Assembly: GCA_037954235.1 (NCBI GenBank)
Contig: JBBMOA010000003.1
Span: forward strand, 13,630,723 to 13,694,722
DNA length: 64,000 nucleotides
Direction of reading: 5' to 3'
Source of the DNA: Aulostomus chinensis
Lineage: Eukaryota > Chordata > Actinopteri > Syngnathiformes > Aulostomidae
Shown here: positions 39,766 through 52,300 of the stretch, one piece after another
Numbering within the stretch: position 1 is the first letter of the stretch
How the letters are laid out: the number at the start of each line of letters is the position of its first letter
The notes under the pieces: generated by a model
Told to the model about the DNA's origin: nothing
Database searches by the model: none
What the model saw: the letters and a program-made list of their open reading frames with translations, nothing else
Made by a program: the position numbers and the translations under genes

Positions 39766-40876
39766 CAGGACTCATCTACTGCACACTTGACCACACAAAG
39801 GAAGAAGAAGCCACTCGGCAATAAGACGCGGCGCTATCTAAACGCTAAACAGAGGCCTCCAGTGTACAACAACCCAGATAAGTAGACAGGTGATCAGGCA
39901 GTGATCAAAGACGCAATCATACTTCCAAAGAGATTCTTTCCTTTAAAGCAACACCAGTGATTGTGCTAATTACCCGCTGCCAACTCCCATTTCACAAGAT
40001 AAGAACTGGTTTGTCCATCTGATGTCTGCCAGGGAGCTGCATCAGACGCCATCACCAATTAGTTTGTGCCTCTGTGGAATTTATTATTTGATACCATATT
40101 GGGTGTAATGTGAATTCACAAGAGGAGATGGTAAATATGGAATAGGATTATACCTAACATGTCATAAACCAGAATTTAGCAGTAAACTGAAGTGCAGCCA
40201 TGTCATGATGAAAGATGGTGTGTAATGTTCTATTTGTGTTTTATTTAAAAAATGTACATATTTTACTTCAACCAAACTAAAGGTAATGGATCATAAATGT
40301 GCTTTTTTTAGTCACAACTAGGCCTGTAGCCTTTCATATTGTCCGAAAGTTACAAAAATGTATATATGTTTATATTGTACTATTCAGATGTTATTTAGTT
40401 GTCCTAAGAATAATTTTTATTCCTCTTTTTTTTTACTTTTGGTTTGTTTTTCATTTGACATTTTTTGCAAACCAAGTGATGCAAGTCACTTTTTTGGGTG
40501 CATCTTTTTGTGGACGCAGGTCTTATGAGTTCTATGTTGACGTGACTTATTGCCAAACCAATCATCAGTTATACTGTCACCACAACAAAACACTGTAAAA
40601 TGTTGTGACATGGTATGAAATCCATCCTGTTCACCTCTAGGCACTATCTGAAATTATCACAGTGAGAAATTAACTCACTGGGGGTATAACCGTGATCGAC
40701 TGATGATGTGAACCAGATGAGAGAAAAATTAGGATAGAAATCTAATCGTGATCAAAGCTGAGAATTTTGTTGTGTTGACTGTTCTGGAGACGGTTGTTTT
40801 TCCTTTGAATTTTCAGCTATGCACCACACAATTTTTCATATAAGTAATTAAAAGTTATTGTGGAAGCAACTAACAA

Positions 40877-40883
<7 letters not shown>

Positions 40884-40920
<37 letters not shown>
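40884..40920. repeat. (AT)n microsatellite
   Basis: About 18 AT units after an A run. Confidence 0.96.
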
Positions 40921-40926
<6 letters not shown>

Positions 40927-42469
40927 CCAACTGGAATATTGACGAGATAAAAGTGCGCAAATTAGCGTCAACAAAATCTTGTTTTTCCAACGTAGCTCAT
41001 TCAAACTCAGCTTTCTATCACGCCATACTTGAGCTGTGGTCTCACCCACACCGGCTCTACGCCTTATCATGAGACCCGCCCCACAACTTGAGAACTGCTG
41101 GTCTGTGAGTCACCTTTGAGAGAAAGAAACCGGTTTTGATTTCTATTACAACAATCGCTGCGATTTATTTTACTTGTTTCACTTAATTCCCTGAAAGAAA
41201 AAAAAAACATTTGTGCGATTTCTTTCAAGACACTAATTAGATAGTTCCCTGTCTTTGCAAGCTACGACCCCTGATGTTAGTGACACCCTCACTGCCCCAC
41301 CCCTCCCCCGGGAAGGTGGCAAGACTGCTGAGTCTAGTTAGTCAGAAGGCCTCCTGGCCAAAATCTGACAGCAGTGTTGTGTGTGCGTATCTGTGTGTGT
41401 GTGTTTTGAAACTGTCACAAAGCTGCAGATCTCACATGAGGCAGTGCCGCCATCCAAGAGAGAACTATTTGTACTCATTGTGAAAAGTAAGTTGTTGAAG
41501 TGCTGGCTAAATTAAAGGCAGACTTATATCTCCCAAAGACGAGGGACTTGGAAGTAAATAGGTGGTTTTCCTGATCGTTCCAAACTAAATAAGTTAGAAA
41601 AATGTTTCCATCCTCTTTGGAGCGCAATGGTCTGGGTCCTATTTACACCATGAGCTATTTAGGCATCTTGCACCAGCACATCCACGACCATATGCACAGC
41701 TGAAAGGTATTGTACACTTAGAGGAAAACCTTGAGAGAGGCCAAATCTTGTCGAGTTGAAATAACAGAGAAAGGATTAACAATGCGTGTGGCTATGCGGT
41801 TGAATGCCCAACCTCTGACTTGATAGTTTTAACAACTTAATAATATGTACAAAAGGGCAAAAGTGAGGCTCCAATTATGGTGTGACTGGAGAAAAAAACA
41901 ATCTGTTCTCAGGATTGCTTCAGGACTGGAACCCATTTGAGAAACCAAACAGCAAGTAGAGTGTTTTATATCGCTTTGGTTCGTTTAACGCAGCCTTTAG
42001 AAATCAGATCTGGTGTCATTGGTGGACAGAGTAATTACATATTAATCCCATTCAATATGTCTCAAAAGTGCGTAATGAAATAATTAATTCACAGCTCTGT
42101 CTCTTACCTCCCACGCCTGTACTCGCTGAAGCACTGTCAAACCTTCATACCCAAACCACCCCCCCCCCAAAAAAAAAGAAACTGCACAAGAACCTGAAAC
42201 CTTATATCGCTCTGCACTGTGGTCCTGAAATCATCATTTCACTAGCCGCTCTCTTCACACAAGAGTGAGCACTTGATAAGCCTTCCAGGCCACTTAAGAA
42301 CTGTTTTAGGGGGTTTTCAGAACCTGTCAGGAGTCAAGTGCAACTCTTCTCACTGACTTGATCGACTCCAGAACCACAGTGCACGCTTCACACACCCGCC
42401 AAAACTCACTCTAGTGTCAAGCCACGGAGGATTAACTTCACACCAATAACACGCAATTAAATTAATTTT

Positions 42470-42750
42470 CTGTTCTTAAGCCTATTAGGCCACAGCTGAG
42501 CAGGCGGTGGTCTTGCTTTAGCTGAATTTAATTGTGTTTCTTCTGCCCAATGAGCTCCGTGCTGCAGGGGGTGCATGAGGCCCTGGTCGCAGCCTCAAAT
42601 AGCCCCTTGAAAAGCTACTCCAGAAGGGTTCATGAGTGGCCAAGGCGACCTCATCTCTGGGGTAGAACTCCTCCAAGTGAAACTGACACCACCCGTAATC
42701 GTGTCACCTCATGTGCTCTCTCCTTTCAAGAGCTCGCTTAATCCTGTTAC
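42470..42750. promoter_or_regulatory. Candidate conserved non-coding element
   Basis: A repeat-free block with gaatttaattg and cgcttaatcc cores and balanced composition. The overlapping ORFs have no recognisable family. Judged by appearance only. Confidence 0.27.
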
Positions 42751-44286
42751 ACAAAAATAAAGACGTGGCTACATCTTTAACTCCTCAGGCCTTTTTGCTT
42801 TTGTATACATGCATCCGCCATTGTTGTGAGAGCGCGTCTCCTGCTGCGCTGCACCTCAGAATAAAGAAAGAACAGGGAAGGCATATTTTCATGCTAAATG
42901 TGGGACATATGGTTCGGAAAAAACAAGGATAACTCTGCATGTTATGGAGAGAACAATACATTGTGAGCATTCGCGAATGCATTTTACACATTTATAAAAC
43001 ATGCACAACTGAATTTTCAGCTATTTTCCCACAAGTGCAACCACAGTTGAAGTGGAAACATGGTATCAATGAAGAAAGTGAATATTTCCGTTAACTTCCT
43101 TCAGACTGAGTAATTTTCTAAGCCCCTTTGACGGGGATGCCCCAGAGGAAAGAACAATTCAAAATAAGATCTTTGTCTAGTCTTTTTCTCCTAGACACAA
43201 CTGAGCTCAATTTAACATCAACATGAGATTTGGAGCGTTTTCAGGAAACTTCTTAAATTTGGCTCGTGAGAATTAGCCTTCCTCTTGGCTCAACCTAATT
43301 CAAGATCCTAAAATGCTCTTTTTTTTGTACATTTTCTCACTCCAATGATCTTAATAGGATCCAAAGGAAAACTTCAAAGGTTTAAAAATGAGCCTGCAAG
43401 AAGAAGACAATGACCGTTTGTGTTTCTCTGTTGTGCTCTCTGTAACTGGGTGGTTATTTGTCGTTGATGTAGTGCGTGTTCACAGCATAATGTTGGCTTT
43501 TTATGTCTAGCAATTTCATTTACACTTCATCATAAACATGAACATCATAAACGCGCTGCTGTGGAGTTTATTTTGCCTTTGTTTGCCACAGAGCTTATTT
43601 TGGCTAATAATCAAAAATCCAGTGTAAAAAAAATCTGTTCAGATTTTAGTTGAGGGAACTCGTCCCCGGAGCATCTTACAGAGTGCAGCAAAAGCGCATC
43701 TGACTGACGTTATGTGGTCGCTTATCAATGTGACAACAAGGATAAACGGTTTAAACTTTTCTGTCACTTCAGCTACAAGGGCCCCAACTGTGAAATGCAG
43801 GGCAGCTGATTTCACTCGATCACACCTGTCAGTCTCATAGCAAGAGAAGCATTCTTGCAGACAACAGCCCTCTATTTACTGATGTTCACAATCAGCCCAG
43901 AAGCTAAATCACGTCCCCTTGAAAACCGGCCCTACATTCTCTTCTGTTCCCTCATCTCTTGCTTTGTGTTCAGCTACATGTGCGACGTCGAGCAAACAGA
44001 CACGTCCGACAAATGTTTAATTCCTCCCTCCTTGTCAGGTAGACGCAACACCTTTGAATGGATCAATAATTAGAGTGCTCAATCACATTAAGGTCCATGT
44101 GTAATGAGTAGCGTGCCACCAAAGACAGGAAGTTATCATCTGTGGCTGCCTGCAGAAATACACAAGGGGGAAGACGGATGGCCGGGCGCTCCTGTAGCGA
44201 TGGATCCCTAAACAGCAGAGAGGACAAACAGTTCATCAGCAAACCACCAAATCAGCAAACATGATTACTGTATTACATTACAGAGA

Positions 44287-44289
<3 letters not shown>

Positions 44290-44352
<63 letters not shown>

Positions 44353-44363
44353 CGCGTGTGTGG
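44290..44363. repeat. (GT)n microsatellite
   Basis: About 29 GT units, then GC-interrupted GT. Confidence 0.97.
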
Positions 44364-44694
44364 GTGTCTGACATCTTGTGTACAGTCCAGGACACCAATC
44401 CTGGAATAGCCAACAAATTACTGCTATTAAAAGTAGATTGCTAAACCCATAATGACACCAGTGGGCTCTCGGAGACACATCAAGCCTTACGCAGTCCAAT
44501 CAGAGCAAAAACAAACATCTGAAGCTGCAAACTCTCATTACGCCATCATTCCCCCAGACCCCCACTTCAGTTTGAAACACTTCTTGATGACTGAACAAAC
44601 AAATCCCAGCATTTTAGTGTTTGGCTTGGGGGGGCAGATTAGTAATCATATCTCTGTCCTGTTATTCTATGTCTGGGTTGGGGGGAGGAGGAGG

Positions 44695-44698
<4 letters not shown>

Positions 44699-44751
<53 letters not shown>
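44699..44751. repeat. (GT)n microsatellite
   Basis: About 26 GT units following a GGAGGAGGAGG lead. Confidence 0.97.
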
Positions 44752-44753
<2 letters not shown>

Positions 44754-44789
44754 TGAGGTGGGGATGGAGGGGCTATAGATGAAGGAGTT

Positions 44790-45030
44790 AGAGGGGTTGC
44801 TGGGCTTTTGCTGAAAACATAATTGGCATGGCCCCGGTGACACTGTCCGTCAGATCATGCTGTGCCTCTCTGTGTGCATTCGCCGGGCCCCTGCGATGTT
44901 TCATTAAATGAGGAGCGGGGCCTCTGAGATGTTTGTGCAGCCTCTGTGGCTCCACCACACAGTGAGGAGTGCGCCTCACCATCATTGCAACCCAACTCAG
45001 CCATAATTAGCTGTGCAACCCCAGCTTATG
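44790..45030. promoter_or_regulatory. Candidate conserved non-coding element
   Basis: A repeat-free block between two GT tracts. It contains cataattggc, cattaaatgagg and gccataattagctg and has no credible reading frame. Judged by appearance only. Confidence 0.3.
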
Positions 45031-45208
45031 AGTCCTGATGTTTTTTTTAAGTGTGTGTGTGTGTGTGGGGGGGGGGGTTTCAAAGGTTATACAAATTTTT
45101 ATTAAATTAAATTGCATTGTTGGTGCTGTTTTTGATCAGCATTTTCTGCATTTGCAGTATTTACATTCACTTATCATGGTTACCATTAGGATCGTTAGGA
45201 TGCTAGGA

Positions 45209-45257
<49 letters not shown>

Positions 45258-45285
45258 TCACACACACACACACACACACACACAA
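45209..45285. repeat. (CT)n-(CA)n compound microsatellite
   Basis: CTGT and CT units pass directly into CA units. Confidence 0.96.
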
Positions 45286-47639
45286 AATTGTACTTTGAAC
45301 TTAATGAATGCAGTTTTAGTGGTTGATATTCAATCTAGTTTAGGTGCTTATAGCAATATTTAATCCAAAATGTGTATTTTGCCTGTCTTGTTCTCACAAG
45401 TAGCTGTCTGGAGCGCACAAACACATTCGTGCGTGCTGCTTGCCGACCCCAGAACAGAAGGAGCCAGTCACGTGTATCTAGCTTGAAGCTAATCCTGACC
45501 AACAGCTAACAGCAGTCACAGGAACAAAACGGCAAATTGTTTAAAGGCTCAATCAACATCTTTGTGCATTACTGAGCATACGTCAGAATAAAGGAGATGT
45601 TGACCTTACTGGATGATGTGCTGGAGACTTTGTAAACAGACTTTTTTCGACTGTGTTGCTGTTAGTCAATCGCCATGAGCTTCAAGACAGAAACATGTGG
45701 CTGACTCTGCATTCTCTTGTCATAAAGTAATGCAATGTGTAAAAAAAAAAAAAAAATCTCTATGAGATCGAGACATCTATTTGTGAGTACTTGAAAATAA
45801 AAATACACTTTTTTGGGTTAAATGTTCAGGAGCTGTACGTTTATTACTCCTGCTGGCTCAAATCAAGTGTTATACTGGCAAACGGCCTTTACTGTTCCAC
45901 ATTCCTACATTAATGATGCAGCCAAACTGTATGAAATAATTTTGTTTATGGTTTTCCTGTAATGGATCATTTTTAACTTTTGCAATGGAACGTGAATCAC
46001 ATCGAGCTGTTTAACAAAGAGCTGCAGGCAAAAGGCTGCACACCTCGAACTTCTCCAGCCGACTCCTGCGTTCTGCTGTTGTGTGGAAAACTTCTGCTCA
46101 ACATGAAATCAGACCACAGTTGCTCATGGCATGATGGAAAAAGACAGATTAAAGTGTTTACTTGCGTTTCAATGTATGAAAACACAATGGCATGTTAGTG
46201 CTACCGAACAACGTTTCAGAGAAAACTTGCACTAAAAACCGGTAAAGCACTAATAAAAATTATATAAAATATATATATATGTTAGACCTGAAAAGAAAAT
46301 CCTGTTTATTCAATGTTTTGTGATTTATTCATTGAATTTCCAAGTTACAAATTAGACATTTACTTTTTATTTGTAGCGTTCCAGACTCATGCAGATGTTT
46401 TATTTTGTAACTGATAGTATTTTGTTGAATAAAATGTTCAATTGTTTCATTTTACATTTGCCTCATTTCCCTCATGATAGAGCTTTGGATTTTAGAAAGC
46501 ATGAGCCAGAAACTTTACTAGGAAGTTTTTTAACCCTCATATGGCCAATCGAGATGAAAGGAAAAACAAAAGACAAGTGGAAAAAGTAGTAATAAGAGGA
46601 CACTATGTATTAATATGTTGGGTGGTGCAAAGTAATCAGAACTGACACTTAAGAGTTGTAACTTTTAAAAAGTTGATATTTGAGAATTTTTATTGCGTGT
46701 CACTGAGTAAAAACACTGCTGATGAATGTTTTGATTTGCAAGTCATGCAACACTTCAGAAGATGCCACGAGAATCGTCTCGGTGGATTTGGTCTGAACGG
46801 TATGACGTTAGACTGACTGGTTACATAAAAGTTTCATTGAGGCTGTCTGAGTTTGTAGTCACACAGTCGGTTCATTCAGAACTCTGACAACCGATTCTGC
46901 TGTCAAACATCTGAACAAATGATCATTCCAGAGTTTATAATAGTCTGCAGTGACTGAACGAGCGTCCAGTGGAAACAAAAGCAATCGCACAACTTTTACA
47001 CTATGACACAGAAAACATAAAACAAGATCCAGTTGTGCATAAAAGGACTGAGGCTCCTGGTCATGGCCCTCAACTTCAACAGAGATAATCATCGCAGATA
47101 TTGAGGAAGGAGGATGTGAAGATAATATGAAGCATGCAAGCCAGAGGAATCCATGCTGCCTTAAAAGGCCTCGAGTGATGCAGAGAGGGCAAAGGGGTCA
47201 GAGGGGGCGCAACATGGCGGACAATACCCGCTCATCCCTGGAAAAACTTGGGTCAAAACTAGGAAAAAGTTCTGTTGTATCCAAGAGATTCCATTGTGTC
47301 ACATTGTCTGGATTTAATGATTCAAGTTGGAGCCAACTCCATTTTTCCAACTTTTGATTTTTAAAAGAGGGTCAACGCCGGAGTCGATATCCTATTCTGA
47401 ATTACCCTTTACTGCACTACTCAAGTGGCTCTTAGTATTTTCCACCGAGCCGTCCAATCCTGTCCTGCTGCGCTGTAGTTCACAGCAAGATCCATCTGTA
47501 AAAGGCACACTTGTACTTCTCGCTATGCTCGTCTGTCCATCAAGTGAAACTCAATAATCATATTTGTGTAACCCACCCTCGTAATTCCCATCCACTCGCC
47601 ACAGCTAAATATATATACCACTTCAAGCAGCTCTAGTTG

Positions 47640-47840
47640 TGTCTGCTAGCAATTAGCATACAGGTTTGTGCGAATCCATTGTGTGGACCGTTGGCCTCTC
47701 GGAGAGATAATGAGCCATAATCGCTGAGTGACGCTGTAATTACAAAGGTGTACCGTGACACGACAACCTACGCAATTACCCTGCTTTTGACATCAATTCT
47801 CTCTCCGAATGATGTCACTGAAACCTGACACTTAGGTCCT
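47640..47840. promoter_or_regulatory. Candidate conserved non-coding element
   Basis: A repeat-free segment with agcaattagc, gataatgagccataatcg, gctgtaattac and cgcaattacc cores, just upstream of a CA/CG tract. No coding frame is seen. Judged by appearance only. Confidence 0.32.
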
Positions 47841-47848
47841 GTGCGCGG

Positions 47849-47893
47849 GCACACGCACGCACGCACACGCACACGCACGCACACACACACACT
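47849..47893. repeat. (CA)n tract with CG steps
   Basis: Mixed ACGC and AC units, alternating purine-pyrimidine. Confidence 0.94.
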
Positions 47894-48579
47894 TAAACAT
47901 TGCGCGGTAGATAGATAGCATGTGGCTACACCTTTGCTGCGTGGTTACTTCTTCTCTCTAATGTTTATTTCTGTTTCCACTTAAATCTTAAATCTGTCTT
48001 CACAAGGTGCCTGTGCAACGTGTACAATATACATCTTTATTAAGTGTTAGGAGCTACCAGTGTTTTAGTCACCACTTAAATGTGTGCTGTAAAAATGTGT
48101 CAAGCAAATAGCTTGTTGCAGTTTTATCGTCACACCTAACACTATTCATCCGAATCACTTTTCTTCACTGAGGAAATTACAAAATGAAAGGCAATAAATA
48201 AAACCCTGCAGCCCTCTCAAAAAAAAAACCCACCATTTTTTGTATCTGCATACTGTCTTATATCAGTCTGCTGTTATATTTTATCTTGTAGAAACAAACA
48301 CTTTATCTCTCTTGTGCACACTTGCATTGCTCCCTGATATACAGCGCTGACCAGCGAGCACCGACAAACAGAACACAAGTAAAAGGCCACGACCATAAAT
48401 AAACACAAGAATTTGTAAGGTTGACTTTTGCAATTAGGACTGCAAGAGAAAATATATCTCTAAGAAACATTTTAATGAGCTTCTACTAAGCAGCCGCAGT
48501 CTCTAAAAAGAGCACCCCAATAACGTTTCATCACTCAAAAACTGACTCCGAGAGAATTCTTGAGGCTGTGAGATATTTC

Positions 48580-49080
48580 ACCGTGTTCGGTGATGCCTCA
48601 GTAAAGAGCCTGGGGCGCCATAAAACCTGAAGGCAATTAAAATGGTTATTTTTCACCCCCGTTTCTAAATTCTGTAGCAATTAATCTGCCCAATTTGATT
48701 GCGAACGGCACAAATTAAACAATAAAGAGCTGTCTAATGAGGGATTAATTATGGGTAGCAGGAGGGGAGTGCGAGCGAGGCTGCAGCCATACGTCAGTGT
48801 CTCCTGCAGACAGCACTGGGCCATAAGGAAGACAAAGAGGCTCCTGGTCCATGTGGTCCTGCACTGATAGGGCCCCCTCATCACAGATCAGTAGATCCAC
48901 AGCCCGTGGAGCCCATAAACTGCTGGGCCATAATTGAAAGTGCCAAAATCAATAGCGCTGACAGGCCTTAATTAAATTAAATATGTCTCCCATAGGAGAG
49001 GGGTGGGGTTTTGGATGTGGGTGGGTGCAAGCTACTGCCCCAGTGAGCTCACTTTCTCAGGAACTCTGACTGCAGCGAGC
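48580..49080. promoter_or_regulatory. Candidate conserved non-coding element, TAAT-rich
   Basis: About 500 bp without simple repeats. Homeodomain-type cores occur at about 48635, 48681, 48735, 48743, 48931 and 48968, several of them extended (gattaattatg, ttaattaaattaa). The block lies some 8 kb upstream of the msx start and looks like a developmental enhancer. Function and conservation are inferred, not shown. Confidence 0.4.
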
Positions 49081-49617
49081 ATTCTGGGTATTTAACAACA
49101 GCCTCAGATGGGTGACGGTTTTGCTATTTTGATCTCATGAAATGGGAAGTAACAGATACTGAAATGTCTCAAGGTAAATCAGAAAACTGTTTTTCATAAT
49201 TATTTTTTTTTTGTCTCCTCAGGATACAAGAAATTAACACGATGTCACCAACAAGATGGATGATACTTTTTGAATTTGTTCACATTTGACCATTCACCAA
49301 CTCTTATTGCTATTTTAACACATGGATGCATGCACATTAAATCCACATGAAGTTTGCAGTGATTTGTGTCAATCTGCCGTGCAGATATCAGGTTTATGAA
49401 GTGCTCCTTACAGGGGTGCACTCAAACTAACCCTTAGTGCACAACAACAAGACGCCTCATCATTCTGGACACAATAACAGAGGATTAAACCACGTGCACG
49501 CACATTGAATGGATGTAATGTGAAAATGTATCTTCCCCAAAACATTCTAGGTTCCCTCACTTGTTCTGATAATTATTGAAGTGACAGTTTGGCTGCACGG
49601 ATCACTGACAACGACTC

Positions 49618-49700
49618 AGCATCAGCAGAATCAGAATCAGCTTTATTGGCCAAGTATGAGGACACATCCAAGGAATCTGACTCGGTTGTTCCACGGCTCT
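49618..49700 (-). mobile_element. Teleost retroposon 3'-end fragment
   Basis: On the + strand it reads cagaatcagaatcagctt, then tattggccaagtatg, cacatccaaggaatctgac and tcggttgttcc. I recognise from memory a very common fish repeat whose 3' end on the opposite strand is AATAAAGCTGATTCTG with repeating ATTCTG units. Related sequence may continue to about 49800. No target-site duplication was identified. Confidence 0.65.
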
Positions 49701-50819
49701 CTAAGTACTCACACGGGAGAGACGCTCAGCTACAACAACAGGCCAACCAAGGTACACAAACACGTAAGACTGGACGCACAGAAATACATACTTAGGTTTA
49801 GTGCAACTGTAAAAAACAAATAGATAAATAAATAAACAAACAAACAAACCTTAATAAAGATTCTCAAAATGAGAATATGTGTTATAGAATATTAACTAGA
49901 GACAACAGTCTATTGCACCGGTTTAAGGAATTCAAATGTTCTTAAAGGTATTCAGCATCCAAGGGAAAAAAAAACCCAACTTTTGTCGGTAAATAATAAG
50001 CGTCAAGTTAGAATAACAATAATACATAAGAATAATGTTTATATTATTATGTGCTGCCAAAAAAATGAAATCGAAGTGGACTTTCATTTTAAAACTATGA
50101 AATCCATGATGATAACCCATTCAAGAGCAGCATGACGGACAGATAGTTGACTGCAATTTTAAAATTTAATCCTAGACTCTTCCATGATGGTATTAGGGAG
50201 CTTGTAGAGATTTTATATTAGTTGTGAGCGTATATGGGATGAATATGTGAATACTGGAGGGAAATCTAGTTACAAGTCTGTGTAGGTATGCATGAATATA
50301 CTGTAGGTATAACTACAGTGATATGTTAGATTATGTGGATAATTTTCTCTCTGTGAAAATGTATTAATAAGCCAGTGTGCAAATCAACGTCATTCACGCT
50401 TGAGCGAGATGATGGACAGCAGCGCAACTACAGAGTGCAAAGATGTTCCAATCAATTTGGAATCACCAAGAATGACACAATACACACAATACACAACAAT
50501 GCAATTATCAGCAGCAGATATTAAACCAGACCGGGGGGGGGGGGGGGGGTCGGTGTCAAGGGTTCATTAAATGAAGGTTCTTCCTGATTCAGCAGGATCA
50601 TCGTCTGATTTGTTAAAACTTTGTAAGCTTGTTGATTAGTCTCAGCAGTGATGACTCTGGTATGAAGGATCCTCCGTCTCTTCAGGCGGATCCTGCTGGA
50701 CACAGGAGGGGAACATGGAGACACAAGAGGCCATCACCTGTATATAAAAAAGCCCACTTCCTCATCATTTCAGGCTTTAGCCACGTTTAAAGGATTAGGC
50801 AGCCAGAGTCAGGACAGGG
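49701..50819. other. Gene-free interval
   Basis: AT-rich sequence possibly including further retroposon remains. It includes a 17-base G run at 50533-50549. A - strand ORF at 50521-50724 has no recognised family, although a ttttttatatacag acceptor-like sequence lies just upstream of it on that strand. Confidence 0.5.
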
Positions 50820-51076
50820 TCACTGACAGAGTTCCTGGGTGCAGGCAGGCGGAGGGACAGAGGTGGGCCGCTGATGGAGGCTGAGTGAGAGGCTCAACCC
50901 CCTCTGGATAAACTTGAGTTGCAGACTGTTGAGACTTGTGAGATTAGGATGGAGCCAAGTCTGCTCCGCTGTGATCTTGAAGGACAGAGCACGCCGGCGC
51001 TGCTCGCCATCCACACAGCAACTACCCAGATACACTCCCTGAGTCTTTCCCCCTGGTTTGCTTTTCTTTGTCAGAT
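50820..51076 (-). CDS. Unrecognised candidate terminal exon
   Basis: On the - strand a strong polypyrimidine tract plus AG (tccctccttttttag) ends at 51077. It is followed by an open frame of about 85 codons to TGA at 50820-50822. The frame implies an intron inserted after the first base of a codon. The predicted peptide has a KKSKPGGKTQGVYLG start, two adjacent Cys, a basic QRRRA patch, an alternating SLNSLQLKFIQRGLSLSLS stretch and a Pro-containing end. I do not recognise a family. No upstream exon was identified, so it may instead be a chance ORF, a decayed pseudogene or part of a repeat. Confidence 0.25.
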
Positions 51077-51562
51077 CTAAAAAAGGAGGGAACAACTTGA
51101 AATGGCGGATTAAAGTTTTTGTGTGTGATGGTTTATGTACATGGTGTCACTGGAAGGGCAAGATTGTGCTGTGATATTTTTAAATGGCTGAACCACACAC
51201 GCCGCAGTATAAATCCTTATGACTGAATTTCAGAACCTATTTGTGTCTGATGTCAAGTTCCCACAGTATTAATTTGCAGCACAGTCACATCAAGTTGTCA
51301 TGCTTGATTTGAGGAGAAAATGGAGAAAATGGAAAATGGTTCATTTTCAGAGAGGACAAAAAAGAAAAAAAATGTAGATTTTTGATAAATGTAGTGATGC
51401 TCGGCAAAGAACAATGTTTGAAAATAGAAATATTGAAATAAAATAAAGCTGTTTTTTTCTTCACACATTAAAAGATTTTCAGTTGCTGAGAGGAGTCAAA
51501 GCATGTTGAAATAATTAAAAGAAAAATTAATAATAGAGATGAATCACAAAATGACCTCAGGA

Positions 51563-51563
<1 letters not shown>

Positions 51564-51623
<60 letters not shown>
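51564..51623. repeat. (ATA)n triplet repeat
   Basis: About 20 AAT/ATA units. The antisense poly-Tyr frame is an artefact. Confidence 0.97.
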
Positions 51624-51749
51624 GATGCATGGTTTTATTATCCTAAAATCTAAAATAAGGCTGAGCATGTTTTCATTATTTCTGCAATTTGTTTTGAAGG
51701 CTCAGTATCACGGTTGACAGCGTTTTGAGGCTCCACATCATTTCATTCA

Positions 51750-52180
51750 TGAGCATCTTTTTAAATTCCAGAAATGATTTGTTAGTGGAATGATGGCTTG
51801 TTACGCGCTTATTAAGCATGTCCTTCAAATTCCTATTTAGTTTCTAATCAACAAGCACACTCGGCGTTTGAAAGGCTCATAAATGATCGCGTTATCAGAG
51901 TGAATCCCTCGATTTGTCATCAGTTAATCGATCCATTTAGATGGTCTATATCATATTAGCCAGGCCAGTGATTTGCAAATGATTTTAGTGGCCTGCGCTT
52001 CTTGTTTAATGGCGTGAGAGAAATAAAGGAGCGATAACTCAATCTCCCAGCAATACCTCGGGTAATTGAGATGTCTTTGATTGAACGATGCTATGTAGTA
52101 AATTTTAAAGGCGCAGTTTTATCTAAGTTTTACAGGAGAAGGCAGAATAACAGACACGGGGGAATTATTTTGATTTGAAA
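51750..52180. promoter_or_regulatory. Candidate conserved non-coding element
   Basis: A repeat-free block of some 430 bp containing atttgcaaat (51971-51980), a perfect palindrome resembling an octamer/POU site. It also has cttattaagc, aatcgatcc and gggtaattgag. It lies between an ATA repeat and a GC/GT tract, against which its composition stands out. Enhancer function is inferred. Confidence 0.4.
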
Positions 52181-52230
52181 GTCACGCAGAGGTCAGGATT
52201 TGAAGGATTGTGATGCTATCTGGGACCAAG

Positions 52231-52300
52231 GCGCGCGCGCGCGCGCGCGTGTGCGCGCGTGTGTGTGTTTGTGTCTGTGTGTGTGTTTGTGTATGTTTGT
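52231..52300. repeat. (GC)n/(GT)n tract
   Basis: Nine GC units lead into GTGCGCGCGT and GT units. It is a strong Z-DNA candidate. Confidence 0.95.

Larger units (their letters stand above)
35190..49610. other. Gene-free interval
   Basis: No gene can be supported. The interval contains microsatellites at 37939-37998, 38396-38423, 39714-39763, 40884-40920, 44290-44363, 44699-44751, 45051-45077, 45209-45285 and 47849-47893. Enhancer-like blocks lie at 42470-42750, 44790-45030, 47640-47840 and 48580-49080. Confidence 0.65.

Noticed and set aside
39714..39885. Possible exon after the CT tract (acceptor-like polypyrimidine plus AG)
   Set aside because: The tract is a plain (CT)n microsatellite, and the following frame matches no family.
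41067..41100. Possible hAT transposon end (cttgagaactgctg, complement of CAGCAGTTCTCAAG)
   Set aside because: The opposite terminal repeat and an 8-bp duplication were not found, so an element cannot be supported.
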